Source: Planctomicrobium piriforme (GTDB lineage Bacteria; Planctomycetota; Planctomycetia; Planctomycetales; Planctomycetaceae). From it: a stretch of 64,000 bases of DNA. Under the pieces are notes generated by a model, which had not been told where the DNA came from, did not search any database, and saw only the letters and a list, made by a program, of their open reading frames with translations. Positions 15,698 to 24,407 of the stretch are shown here, in pieces (positions within the stretch are counted from its first letter, which is position 1; each line of letters begins with the position of its first letter). Made by a program: the position numbers and the translations under genes. The stretch is taken from NCBI RefSeq assembly GCF_900113665.1, contig NZ_FOQD01000017.1, positions 110,320-174,319 of the forward strand, in the 5' to 3' direction.

Positions 15698-15784
15698 ACG
15701 AGCGTTTTTGAGCGGATTTCAGCAACCGCCGGAAGTGGGTTTCGCCGCATAAATCATGCGGAATTCTGCGAAAGTGGCATCGGC

Positions 15785-15832
15785 TCGGTAGCTTTAGGAA
15801 ACCGACGCTCTATCCTGCTGAGCTACGGGGAC
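15785..15832 (-). tRNA. 5' half of tRNA-Arg(CCU), probable attachment-site remnant
   Basis: On the minus strand: acceptor strand GTCCCCG, TA, D arm GCTC-AGCAGGATA-GAGC, then anticodon arm TCGGT-TTCCTAA (anticodon CCU). After the loop there are four extra bases (AGCT) before ACCGA, and no variable loop, T arm or acceptor 3' strand follows. The tRNA is thus cut at its anticodon loop, exactly where tyrosine recombinases often integrate. The element lies on the truncated side. The interval 15698-16024 otherwise holds nothing I can support. Confidence 0.7.
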
Positions 15833-16024
15833 AAATGCAGTCAGGACTCGGACTGCTTCGGTTGTTGGAGAGGTTATCGGATTTTGGGTGTGCGTTGAAG
15901 TAGAGTCGGTCCGTCTTGAGAATGCTTGGTGCAAATTGGCGTCCGCTCGAACCCTGTGCTGTAGTGCAGGCCGAGGAGTCCCTTTGATTGTTGAGCTTGT
16001 CTTGCTGTTTCGAGCGGGTGATGG

Positions 16025-16792
16025 ATGATATCAGTAAAGAATGCGTTTGATACCGCCCTCGTCACCTTCTGCATTTTTGTGTTGTCGATTCCCGTTTCAG
16101 GATGCCGCCGCTCTGTTCCCCCAGATTCCAACACGTCCTCTGCAACGCCGCTGCAGGCCAGCGAAATGAAATCCGACCCCGAGAAGAATTTCTGGAACTG
16201 GTTTCAGGCTCATAGGGACGAGTATCGTTCACTGAATTCGAAATCTGCGCAGGAAAAAGAACGGTTGCTTTCTGAAATTCATGAACATTTGCGCGAGTAC
16301 CACCACGGCCTCGCCTATGAAATCTCAGAGCCACTACGGGAAGGGGGGAATGAATTCGTCGTCTCGGCGGATGGCGATTTGGAGATCTTTTCTCATGTTC
16401 GGTCCTTGGTCGCGGCTGCTCCTCAACTTCCCGGTTGGAAGGTGATTGCCTTCAGACCGGCACAAGGATTTACTTTTGTTCACAAATTCGATGATGTGAA
16501 ACTTGAAGCCAGCACTCTCTGGTTTCAACCTCTCGTTTCCAAATCGAACCCTGGGTCTTTGGGGCTCATGATGGGTGTCCCTGATCTGAAGGATGAGCAG
16601 AAGGACGCTGTGGTCAACTCATTGTGGATCGTCGTCGAGACAGGAATCGGCGAAGAACGGTGTGCGGAGCGGATCAAGTATGTCGATGCAACGAAATTGC
16701 CGGATAACCCTGATGCATCTGGTTTTCTTCCTTTAGCAGAGCTTCCCGACTATTTGAGATGGTTTGAAGGGAAGACCCAAAAGAAAGAGTAG
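16025..16792 (+). CDS. Lipoprotein of unknown function
   Basis: A 255-residue protein with a lipoprotein signal: basic start, hydrophobic FDTALVTFCIFVLSIPV and lipobox VSGC (Cys at about residue 27). After a Ser/Pro linker comes a domain with FWNWFQAHRDEYRSLNS, EISEPLREGGNEFVVSADGD, and LPGWKVIAFRPAQGF. This 'VSADGD ... LPGWK(V/I)xAFRPxxG' arrangement is known to me from small bacterial proteins of unknown function, some encoded near toxin/immunity loci. It would be attached to a membrane facing the periplasm. Low local GC in the signal region suggests transfer, but this is weak. Confidence 0.65.
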   Translation: MISVKNAFDTALVTFCIFVLSIPVSGCRRSVPPDSNTSSATPLQASEMKSDPEKNFWNWFQAHRDEYRSLNSKSAQEKERLLSEIHEHLREYHHGLAYEISEPLREGGNEFVVSADGDLEIFSHVRSLVAAAPQLPGWKVIAFRPAQGFTFVHKFDDVKLEASTLWFQPLVSKSNPGSLGLMMGVPDLKDEQKDAVVNSLWIVVETGIGEERCAERIKYVDATKLPDNPDASGFLPLAELPDYLRWFEGKTQKKE

Positions 16793-16984
16793 AGCTAGGC
16801 TGAATATCGGATTCCAGCGAGATTCCAGGTTCACCGTCAATCAGGCATCGGGCGGGATTCGCGGCGGGAATTTTGAAAATTTCTGCCAAGATCGAATGGC
16901 CTGCTGCGAATAATGGACGTTGTGAGTGGCGTCGATTTCGCCCGGTTTGGGTTGTCGCTTGTTGAATTGGGAAATGCGTTGAAC

Positions 16985-17203
16985 ATGGCTGGTCAGGGTT
17001 CTACCGGAAACGTCGTTGCGGCGATCTGCAGTTTCTTTCTGCCTGGTCTCGGGCAGCTTGTGCAGGGGCGCCCCATCACCGCGCTGATTCATTTCGTCCT
17101 CACCGGTCTGCTGTGGTGGGTGCTGCTGGGCTGGATCGTCCATATCTGGTCGGCACTCGATGCGGCGTGGTATAAACCGCCGTACACGACCATCCACGAC
17201 TGA
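16985..17203 (+). CDS. TM2-like small membrane protein
   Basis: A 72-residue protein with AICSFFLPGLGQLVQGRP followed by a hydrophobic helix (ALIHFVLTGLLWWVLLGWIV). The 'FFLPGLGQ-x-x-x-G' turn between two helices is the hallmark of TM2/YrkC-like small membrane proteins. The start at 16985 (MAGQG) is preferred because the upstream extension from 16913 is not TM2-like. Function is unknown in general. Confidence 0.65.
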   Translation: MAGQGSTGNVVAAICSFFLPGLGQLVQGRPITALIHFVLTGLLWWVLLGWIVHIWSALDAAWYKPPYTTIHD

Positions 17204-17208
17204 TCTGC

Positions 17209-17922
17209 ATGCTTGTTGAACACGCCTGGCCCCGTCCTCAGCCGCCGTCCCCTTGTCCGATCTGGCTGCAACTGCCTCCCGGTGGTGCAGCCGCGGTGCG
17301 TCGCTGCTGGCTGGTTCTCGATGCCGAGTTCTACCTGAACCGAATGGACGCTCCTGCGGCCATTGCTGAGGTGCAGCAACAGTTCGCCGGTGATGTGGCA
17401 GCCCTGTTCGTCTCGCATTTTGGACAGCCGGAACGCCATCGCGATTACGCCTGTAACGCCGACTTCTCCCGACTGCTGGTGCAAGACCTCCTCCCGTGGC
17501 TGCGATCCCAGTGTCCGGCTTTGGAGGAGGGCGGGCATACTGTCATTGGACTGAGCCTCAGCGGGCTGGCCGCCGCGCATCTGGCGATGCTCTACCCGAA
17601 GACGTTTTCGTCGGCGATCTGTCAGTCGCCGTCGTTCTGGTGGGAGAGCGAGCGGTTTCGCCGCGAGCTCCCGCAGTTGGAATCACCGCGCCCCAGATTC
17701 TGGGTGAGCGTCGGAAAATCGGAACTCGAATCCAGAGTCTCGCATCCACCCAGCGGCCTGTTTCAGGGGACGAATCAGTTAGAATCCTGCCGCCGCACCG
17801 TGCAAGACCTGCAACGCGCAGGCTATGCTGCCGAACTGCACGAATATGACGGCGGCCACGAAACCGCCTGCTGGAAACTCGAACTCCCGTCCGCACTGAA
17901 ATGGTTGAGTGCTGAGAGTTGA
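17209..17922 (+). CDS. Enterochelin-esterase-like alpha/beta hydrolase
   Basis: A 237-residue esterase-D/Fes-type hydrolase. Seen: CWLVLDAEFYLN in the first strand, FVSHFGQPERHRDYAC (loop with the D/E-R), the nucleophile elbow GLSLSGLAAAHLA (Ser at about residue 118), SPSFWWE, and a C-terminal His in YDGGHETACWK. The family hydrolyses esters such as siderophore trilactones or short acyl esters; substrate cannot be told. It begins 6 bp after the TM2-like gene and is followed directly by a HAD gene, so the three may be one operon. It lacks a signal peptide and is probably cytoplasmic. Confidence 0.8.
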   Translation: MLVEHAWPRPQPPSPCPIWLQLPPGGAAAVRRCWLVLDAEFYLNRMDAPAAIAEVQQQFAGDVAALFVSHFGQPERHRDYACNADFSRLLVQDLLPWLRSQCPALEEGGHTVIGLSLSGLAAAHLAMLYPKTFSSAICQSPSFWWESERFRRELPQLESPRPRFWVSVGKSELESRVSHPPSGLFQGTNQLESCRRTVQDLQRAGYAAELHEYDGGHETACWKLELPSALKWLSAES

Positions 17923-17981
17923 GCGTGCCCCAGACAGTATCGTCTTTTTCCTGCCCCCTCGCCCCTGACCCTTTCCTCGCC

Positions 17982-18650
17982 ATGCATACCTGTTCCGCTC
18001 TGATCTTTGACCTCGATGGCGTCCTGGTCGATTCCAATTCCACATCTGAAAAGCATTGGGAGTTGTGGGCCAATCAGCATGGCCTGCCGTATGAGCAGAT
18101 CGCGAAAATCCATCACGGGCGGCCGACGATCGAAATCATTCGCACCGTCGCCCCGCACCTCGATGCCGTCGCAGAGGCACGACTCAAGGAAGACGCCGAA
18201 GCGGATGACACCGAAGGCATGACCGCATTTCCGGGCGCAGCTCGATTGTTGACGACATTGCCGAAAAATCGCTGGGCGATCGTCACCAGCGGGAAGCGTC
18301 GCACCGCCACGATCCGTCTGAACTTCGTGAAACTGCCGATTCCAGAGATCTTCGTGACGTCGAACGACATCACTCGTGGCAAGCCTGACCCGGAGCCCTA
18401 CGCCCAGGCAATCACCCGGCTCGGTTTCTCCGCAGAGAAGTGCGTCGTGCTGGAAGATGCGCCGGCGGGAATTGAATCAGGCCTCGCGGCAGGGGCATTT
18501 GTGATCGGCCTCGCGACCACCAACGACCCGAAAGCCCTCTCAGCAGCACATGTGGTGTTGAAACATCTGGACGATCTCAAACTGACCGTCACGCAAGATG
18601 GTCTGCAACTCACTTGGGATTCCGCCGCTTCGATTCAGGATCACCGTTGA
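17982..18650 (+). CDS. HAD-family phosphatase (beta-phosphoglucomutase-like)
   Basis: A 222-residue HAD subfamily IA hydrolase. The motif I DLDGVLVDS (nucleophile and acid/base Asp) is at residues ~9-17; motif II is TSGKRRT, motif III lysine is in RGKPDPEPY, and motif IV is EDAPAGIESG. A helical cap (STSEKHWELWANQHGLPYEQ) follows motif I. Such enzymes dephosphorylate small sugar phosphates (Gpp/YfbT-like). The ATG at 17982 is preferred; an in-frame GTG at 17919 overlaps the esterase stop but would add a non-native, Pro/Ser-rich leader. Confidence 0.85.
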   Translation: MHTCSALIFDLDGVLVDSNSTSEKHWELWANQHGLPYEQIAKIHHGRPTIEIIRTVAPHLDAVAEARLKEDAEADDTEGMTAFPGAARLLTTLPKNRWAIVTSGKRRTATIRLNFVKLPIPEIFVTSNDITRGKPDPEPYAQAITRLGFSAEKCVVLEDAPAGIESGLAAGAFVIGLATTNDPKALSAAHVVLKHLDDLKLTVTQDGLQLTWDSAASIQDHR

Positions 18651-18740
18651 TCGCAGCAAAGCCATTGTTTCGAATTTCGTGCTTCGGATTTCGGATTTTA
18701 AGTAGGATCGCGATTCCGAAGTCGATTCACCTGGCTCGGT

Positions 18741-20474
18741 CTATGCCACCTGTTGTGCTTGTTCGATCTGCTGCACGAGATTCCGGATCACCTGTTCGAC
18801 TTCGATCCGTTCGCGTTGCCATTGCTCGCGTTCCGCCTGGCAGGCCTGTTCGCGGATAATCAGTTCTTCGAGCTGTCCCTGGAAATTCGCTTCCCGCTCG
18901 CGCATCGAGGCTTCGCGGATCTCGATCCAGTGGATGAAGGCGCTCTCTTCCTGTCGACGCGTGCGGTCGAGATCGGCGAACTGCTTGCGTGCCAGGTCGA
19001 ACTCAGCTCGTTGCTGGGAGAGCAAGGTCAGCAAGTCTTCCAGCGGCTGCTGCCGATCGACAGGCGGCGTTTCGCCTTCAGCGGCAGGGAAGGGGGGCTG
19101 GATCAATGATTCAAGCAACGGGCCAAGCTGCTCCGAAAACGTATCCAGTCGCCCGCGAGTCGCAGTCAGTAAACCTGCCTCGTCATTGAGCCGTTGTTGA
19201 TGTTCGTCGAGCAGTTGGCGTTCGCGCTCTCGCATCTCCATGAACTGCTGACGTTCCGAGACCAGTCCTTCGCGCTGCAACGCCAGCTGGCCTTCCACTT
19301 CGCGTCGCTGTTGCACGAACAGTTCCTGCTCTTCAGCAAGAGAGTGTTCGCGCTGCGTCAGCAAATCGCGGAATCGTCGCATCTGCCCGAGTCGCATGCG
19401 GACGGACTGCTCGACTTGTTCGACCCAATTGCGATGCTGCTGCTGTTCGACGGCAATGGTCGAGCGATGGGTCGCAAGTTCCCGTCGAGCGTTATTGAGG
19501 TGGTCTTCATGCAGGCGGAACCGCTTCTGCAGATCGATTTCACGGCGTTCGAGTTCCACTTCCCGCTGATCCAATTTTCCTAAACGATCGCGGCTCAGTT
19601 CCTCAAGTTCTTCCAGGTGCTGGCGACGTTCCGACTTGCGATGTTCGGCCCATTGCTGATTCAACTTCGCCTGTTCATCCCGGAGCGTCTGCAATTCCGC
19701 ACGTTCCTGCAGGATGTCGCCGCTCTGCTGTTCCGCTGCGGACAGTATCGCGATCCGTTCCAGCTCAATCTGTTCGCGCTGTTCCTGCGCCAGCCTGCTG
19801 AGATTTTGAAGTTCCTGTTCCTTGAGGGCCTCGAACTCCAGCCGCGCCTGCTCGGCAGTCGCCTGGAGCGCGGCTTGTTCTGATTGCAGTTCCTCGCGCA
19901 GCCGACGTTCCTGTTCGGCGAACTCGGCTTGCGCCTGGGCCAAAGCCTCTCGCTCTTGAATCAGTTCCAACTGCAGCGCATCGCGCAGGCTCTGGTGGTC
20001 GCCAGTCAGTGTTTCCCGCTCAATTTGCAGAGCAGCCCGTTCCGTCTCAAGCTGCTGCAGGCTTTCGCGGTGCTCTTTGAGTCTCGACTGTTCGAACGCC
20101 TCACGAGCCTGATCGAGCGACTGTCGCTGCAGCCGCAGATCGGCGGCTTGCTTGGCGAGCGATTCCTCGCGAAGGTCGAGCGCCCGTTCTCCTTCAGCAA
20201 TCAGAGCGGCACGGCTCTCCAGCTCTTCCCGGAGGTGTGCTGTCTGCTCTTCCAGTTGCCTGGCAGCAAGTCGCGTTGCCCGTTGCTGTTCCTGGAGAGT
20301 CCCCAGCTGAGCATTGAGCTGCTGCTCGCGGCGGTCGAGTTCTGCAAGCTGAAGCTGCAGATGCGTGACGAAGCGCGCCGCCTGCGACAGTTGATCTTCC
20401 GGCGCGTCCTCGACCGCCGGCTGATTCAACTGTTCACGATGCAACGGGTCACGGCGTAACGCCGGCGTCGGCAT
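18741..20474 (-). CDS. Long coiled-coil protein (577 aa)
   Basis: Nearly the whole protein is a Glu/Gln/Arg/Leu-rich coiled coil (examples: FVTHLQLQLAELDRREQQLN, EEQTAHLREELESRAALIAE, REVELERREIDLQKRFRLHE), with a short break near TPPVDRQQPLEDL around residue 470. There are no cysteines in a motif, no membrane segment and no enzymatic signature. Coiled-coil proteins of this length act as scaffolds or filaments. AAAGGAGT lies upstream of the ATG at 20474. The 300 bp upstream (20475-20775) hold no gene. Confidence 0.7.
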   Translation of the reverse strand: MPTPALRRDPLHREQLNQPAVEDAPEDQLSQAARFVTHLQLQLAELDRREQQLNAQLGTLQEQQRATRLAARQLEEQTAHLREELESRAALIAEGERALDLREESLAKQAADLRLQRQSLDQAREAFEQSRLKEHRESLQQLETERAALQIERETLTGDHQSLRDALQLELIQEREALAQAQAEFAEQERRLREELQSEQAALQATAEQARLEFEALKEQELQNLSRLAQEQREQIELERIAILSAAEQQSGDILQERAELQTLRDEQAKLNQQWAEHRKSERRQHLEELEELSRDRLGKLDQREVELERREIDLQKRFRLHEDHLNNARRELATHRSTIAVEQQQHRNWVEQVEQSVRMRLGQMRRFRDLLTQREHSLAEEQELFVQQRREVEGQLALQREGLVSERQQFMEMRERERQLLDEHQQRLNDEAGLLTATRGRLDTFSEQLGPLLESLIQPPFPAAEGETPPVDRQQPLEDLLTLLSQQRAEFDLARKQFADLDRTRRQEESAFIHWIEIREASMREREANFQGQLEELIIREQACQAEREQWQRERIEVEQVIRNLVQQIEQAQQVA

Positions 20475-20775
20475 AGGGGACTCCTTTCCCCGACATGTTC
20501 AGGCTGAGACAGAAGCATGTCAGATCAGAGACCTGAGCAAGTTCCCGCCTTCAACGGTCATGCGCCACAATCCATGGCACATGTTGCTTCACAACATTCC
20601 GTCGTTCGCCCTGCAGGATCGAGCGTAAAACGCTCGGTCAGGCAGGGCGACGATGTTCACTGGTTAAACCCGATTAGCCACGCCATGAGGACGTATGAAC
20701 CGCGTTCTGCCACGCGGAGTGTGACGTTCCTGAACGAAACGCGCGCTCCGCGGGCACCCGGTAGAGCAAACTGCT

Positions 20776-21105
20776 CTAGCCGACGTGTTTGTCGAGGAGT
20801 TGGGCGATGCGGTCCTGCGGCTGGAGGCCGAGGATGCGGTCGACCGGCTTGCCGCCCTTGAACACGATGAGCGTCGGGATGCTGTTGATCTGGTAGTTGA
20901 TGGCGGCCTGGCGGTTGTCGTCGGTGTTCAACTTGCCGATCTTCACCTTGCCGGCGTACTTCTCGGCCAGAGCTTCGATGGTCGGAGTCAGCATTTTGCA
21001 AGGGCCGCACCACGGCGCCCAGAAGTCGACCAGCACAGGCTGATCGCTCGACAACACTTCGTCCTGAAAAGTTCCGTCATTGAATTCTTTGAGATTCCCG
21101 GCCAT
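20776..21105 (-). CDS. trxA: Thioredoxin
   Basis: A 109-residue classical thioredoxin. FWAPWCGPCKM carries the redox-active WCGPC; the cis-Pro motif is in SIPTLIVFKGG; KIGKLNTDDN and LQPQDRIAQLLDKHV match the usual C-terminal half. It reduces disulfides in cytoplasmic proteins together with thioredoxin reductase. The ATG at 21105 (MAGNLKEF) with GAGGAC upstream is preferred over one 5 codons earlier. Length is normal for the family. Confidence 0.95.
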   Translation of the reverse strand: MAGNLKEFNDGTFQDEVLSSDQPVLVDFWAPWCGPCKMLTPTIEALAEKYAGKVKIGKLNTDDNRQAAINYQINSIPTLIVFKGGKPVDRILGLQPQDRIAQLLDKHVG

Positions 21106-21304
21106 GTCACTTGTCCTCACTTCGCTGGCAATGAATGACGCTCTTGTTGTTCGGCGCCATTGGAAAGTTCTTGAAACGTTGAAAATTATAAGTTGAGGCA
21201 GAGAGTGTCAACGCGGGCAGCAGTCCGCCGGATGTTGCAAGTTCTTGAAATTGAAGACGTTGGATTTTGAAGGGGTCTGTTTCGACACTTCTGAAAACAG
21301 GTTT

Positions 21305-22489
21305 TCAGTACCTGATCACTTTTCGCAAAACCGACCAGGCCAGCACCACGAGTACTCCGTTTGCCACCCACATCGACCACTCGGGATCCAGCTTGCCCTG
21401 CTTGCACTGTGTCGTCAGCCCGAGCATCAGGGGGTAATACGCCCCCACAATCGGTACAAAGCAGATGAGAAAGCTGGTGAGCGCCTGGCTTTTTCCGTAG
21501 CGCATTGCGAACGGCGTTCCCAACAATGCAAAGAAAAAGCAACTGCAAGACATCGCGTAACGGGAATGCACTTCTGCGTTGAGGCGATAGGCCCAGCCCT
21601 GTCGCTGATCAATATCCGCCAACCGCTGCCCGCAATTTGTCGCCAGGCGGGGAAAATCGGCCATCGTCAGAGCAAAACAGGCGTGCAGCACGGCGTATTG
21701 CTTCTTGAGATCCCGTTCCTGATCGATTTCGACCAGTTCCTGTTTCATCCGCAGAATCGGCAGTTGCTGGGCTTTAGGGCCTTTGCCGGCGTGGTTCCAC
21801 CGCAGTTGTTCGGTGACTTCCGCAAATCGACCTCGGGTGCCGCCGGGAATATCGACCCAGGCATTTAGAGCGTGGATGTTGACCCGTTGCCCTTCGACAT
21901 CGAGGTCAATTTCCGCCTCTTCCGCCTGCAGGGTGCAGATTTTCTGCCCTTTGGTGTAGCGGAAGGTCGGATGCAGCAGCCGCTGGCCTTCAACTCCTTC
22001 GACGGTCACCAGCAGCCCTCGTCGGGGATCGCTAAAGTGATGTTCGGTCCGCAGACGGTCGAGGAAAATGTCTTCCATGAACGACACGATGTGTTGTTCG
22101 ATTTTGCCCATCGACCACGGAATCACCTGGTCGGTCAGAATCAGCGAACACAGGCTCAGCACCGCGCCCAAAAACATCGCCGGCCACATCAGAGACAGAG
22201 GATGGATCCCTGCCGACTTGGCCGCGGTCACTTCCTGGTCGCCGGAAATTCGCCCGTAGACGACGCTCACCGTCAGCAGCAGGGCCGCCGGAATCGTGAA
22301 CGGCAGCATGCTCGGCACGACGTAAGGGATAATCGTCAGGGCCTGTTGCGGGTCGAGGCCGCTGTCGGTCGCCTGTTGAAAGATGCCGACAAAAACGAGC
22401 AGAACCGTGATGCACCCCAGCACAAACGTGAACACCCGCAGGATTTCACGAAAGATGTACCGTTGCAGCAATGGAATGTTGGGCCACAT
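21305..22489 (-). CDS. LptF/LptG-family permease (YjgP/YjgQ)
   Basis: A 394-residue membrane protein. It begins LLQRYIFREILRVFTFVLG, the typical LptF/LptG amphipathic start and first helix, with further helices near MLPFTIPAALLLTVSVVYGR and PAMFLGAVLSLCSLILTD, a periplasmic beta-jellyroll (LVTVEGVEGQRLLHP ... NIHALNAWVDIPGG), and three C-terminal helices (CSCFFFALLGTPFAMRYGK, FLICFVPIVGAYYPLM). The 'LLGTPFAMRxGKSQ' loop is strongly characteristic. The protein would help move lipopolysaccharide-like lipids across the envelope with an ABC ATPase. A TTG precedes the ATG at 22489 in frame. Confidence 0.9.
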   Translation of the reverse strand: MWPNIPLLQRYIFREILRVFTFVLGCITVLLVFVGIFQQATDSGLDPQQALTIIPYVVPSMLPFTIPAALLLTVSVVYGRISGDQEVTAAKSAGIHPLSLMWPAMFLGAVLSLCSLILTDQVIPWSMGKIEQHIVSFMEDIFLDRLRTEHHFSDPRRGLLVTVEGVEGQRLLHPTFRYTKGQKICTLQAEEAEIDLDVEGQRVNIHALNAWVDIPGGTRGRFAEVTEQLRWNHAGKGPKAQQLPILRMKQELVEIDQERDLKKQYAVLHACFALTMADFPRLATNCGQRLADIDQRQGWAYRLNAEVHSRYAMSCSCFFFALLGTPFAMRYGKSQALTSFLICFVPIVGAYYPLMLGLTTQCKQGKLDPEWSMWVANGVLVVLAWSVLRKVIRY

Positions 22490-22727
22490 CAACCTGCCTG
22501 GTAGTCGGCTCCGGCAATCAGGGTCCGGACCGCAGTGAGGCGGCCGGCAGGCGGGTTATCGGTCAACCCCCCAAATAGGTCAAGACGGCTTGCCAGGGGA
22601 GGGCACCCGGCGGCGAATTGAGCCGAACCATTCGCACGGTTCGGAGGTCTTGAATCCGACCCGTCGAATGCCTATTCTGCGAATCCGCCCGACGGGGAAC
22701 CGTTTCGGGTGAGACAATTTGACGGTC

Positions 22728-22816
22728 GGAGAGATGGCAGAGTGGCCGATTGCGCAGCATTGCTAATGCTGTTACCATGTCAAAGTGGTACGGGGGTTCG
22801 AATCCCCCTCTCTCCG
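22728..22816 (+). tRNA. tRNA-Ser(GCU)
   Basis: Acceptor GGAGAGA pairs with TCTCTCC; anticodon arm CAGCA-TTGCTAA-TGCTG gives anticodon GCT; a long class II variable arm (TTACCATGTCAAAGTGGTAC) and T arm GGGGG-TTCGAAT-CCCCC follow. Discriminator G; no CCA encoded. It lies just before a decayed integrase tail and the RNA-repair operon, so it is a plausible old integration site for the following island. Confidence 0.95.
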
Positions 22817-23030
22817 CTTACTTCCACGCCCTGGTTGTAAGTGCCTTTTCTCAAAGGCTTTACCGGCAGGAAATCTGATTGGCACAGTCGAGTGTGCCAT
22901 GAGTGTGCCAATCAAGGCGTACTCAAGGAGAGGCTTGGCGTTTCTCACTGTCGTTCCAGGCGGTTGCCCCCTCTTTCTGTCAAAAAACAAACGGAACTTT
23001 TCCGACACCACCATGATGCCGACGACAATG

Positions 23031-24407
23031 TCAGTATAGACTGACTTGTTTCATCTGGCGACGGGATTCGTCGTCATGCAGGTGGTAGTACCGATGCACC
23101 ATCTTGCTGTTGCGATGTCCGAGCCAGTTCATCAGCACCCGTTCCTTCACTCCGGCGTTCGCACATGTCGAGCAAAAGTAGTGGCGGAATGAGTGCAACC
23201 GCCCGTCAATAAAACCGCGCTGGTCGCTTCGCTGGGAGTTTGCGAGTTTTAAAAACTCGCTGCGGTCACATCGACCAGCGTTTTCATCCTTCTGAATTAC
23301 GGTCGGATTGAGCAGGCGGTTCAAGCGTCCTTCTGAATTACGGTCGGATTGAGCAGGCGGTTCAAGCGTGACTGTCGTTCCAGTACCATCCTCATCAGCC
23401 GACATTTGAATCTGAATTCCCAGCCAGCGGCGTAACAGCTCGATTTGCGTGGTCGAATGTCGCGTGAGCGTGAGCGTCCGAAATGATCCACCGCGTTGAT
23501 GCTCTCCGGCTTGCCAGGCACTGATTCCCAAAGGCAGTAGCAGTTGATCCGCCAGGTGCTGTCCGACCGGAACGTTTGCTTTGAGGTAGTTGCGAATCTC
23601 GTCAACAACCTCGCTCGCCACTTTTTCAGAGGCAGCGCCGACGCGGCCAAAACCGGTAAATACTTCGGCCACATGTTCGTATTCGATCGCGGCGAACACG
23701 ACATTCCCAGGCCCGTGGGCAGACACTTCGTCGACGCGACCGCAGGCTCGGTCCCAATTCATGCGCGACAGGATCTTATGAGTTTCGCGTTCGCCGATGT
23801 GCCGAGGGAGATTCGAGAGCAGGGCGATCGCCGCGCGGCTTTTCAGCTCTCCTCGCTCGGTCAGGTGGAATCCCTGGAGCTGTGCAGCCGGCTCGATCGT
23901 CACTGTGAACCGCCCGCCGCCGGCTGGAAAGAACCCGTGCCGTTCCAGTTCGACGCCGACTCGCGGCCCCATCCTGTTGATGCAGGGGAGGAACGCTCGC
24001 TGAAGAAAATCGAAAGGGGGAGCCCATTGGTTGTGCGTGCCTCCTTCCAGGATGACTCGCGAAGGGCCGCTGGCAATCAACAGTGCCGGCAAAATCGTTT
24101 GCAGGACCAGCGTCGTGCTGCCGGCCGTGCCGATGCTGAAGTGATATTCGCCTGGCGTGATGGTTTGAGGGGCGAACGTCAGCGTTCGCGAGCCGATGGC
24201 CGCACCTGTGACTTCGGCACACCCAATTCTGGCAGCCGCCTGAACCGCAGTGAGATGCTGCCGCATCAACCCTGGCTTCTGCCGCCCGGCGCGAATGTTC
24301 TCAATCACAACCGGCTGGCCCGTCACCAACGACAACGCCAGGGAAGAGCGAACAATCTGCCCGCCCCCTTCGTCGAGGGAACCGTCGATGTGGATGAGTT
24401 CAGTCAT
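23031..24407 (-). CDS. rtcA: RNA 3'-terminal phosphate cyclase fused to an integrase tail
   Basis: Residues 1-360 are a full RtcA: IHIDGSLDEGGGQIVRSSLA, the RAGRQKPGLMRQHL box, HFSIGTAGSTTLVLQT, EGGTHNQWAPP, GFFPAGGGRF and LPLGISAWQAGEHQRGG; the catalytic His is expected in the C-terminal TRHSTTQ. RtcA converts RNA 3'-phosphates to 2',3'-cyclic phosphates using ATP and works with RtcB. Residues 361-458 come from a tyrosine recombinase C-terminus (LHSFRHYF, MNWLGHRNS, HRYYHLH). A 41-bp tandem duplication at 23288-23369 removed the native stop and shifted into that remnant. The start at 24407 overlaps the upstream gene by ATGA, confirming it over one at 24464. Confidence 0.93.
   Translation of the reverse strand: MTELIHIDGSLDEGGGQIVRSSLALSLVTGQPVVIENIRAGRQKPGLMRQHLTAVQAAARIGCAEVTGAAIGSRTLTFAPQTITPGEYHFSIGTAGSTTLVLQTILPALLIASGPSRVILEGGTHNQWAPPFDFLQRAFLPCINRMGPRVGVELERHGFFPAGGGRFTVTIEPAAQLQGFHLTERGELKSRAAIALLSNLPRHIGERETHKILSRMNWDRACGRVDEVSAHGPGNVVFAAIEYEHVAEVFTGFGRVGAASEKVASEVVDEIRNYLKANVPVGQHLADQLLLPLGISAWQAGEHQRGGSFRTLTLTRHSTTQIELLRRWLGIQIQMSADEDGTGTTVTLEPPAQSDRNSEGRLNRLLNPTVIQKDENAGRCDRSEFLKLANSQRSDQRGFIDGRLHSFRHYFCSTCANAGVKERVLMNWLGHRNSKMVHRYYHLHDDESRRQMKQVSLY
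23288..23369. repeat. 41-bp exact tandem duplication at the end of rtcA
   Basis: Unit at 23288-23328 repeats exactly at 23329-23369. With one copy, the rtcA frame would read GAA GGA TGA and stop; with two, it reads through (41 is not a multiple of 3), producing the C-terminal fusion. Confidence 0.95.

Noticed and set aside
19194..20459. Long plus-strand frames opposite the coiled-coil gene
   Set aside because: They are mirror frames of a Gln/Glu/Arg-rich coiled coil, lack ribosome binding sites and show Leu/Phe-rich shadow composition.
22785..23039. A plus-strand frame running from tRNA-Ser into the spacer
   Set aside because: It begins inside the tRNA. The MSVPIKAYSR part might be an integrase start, but its orientation is opposite to the integrase tail on the other strand, so no gene is called.
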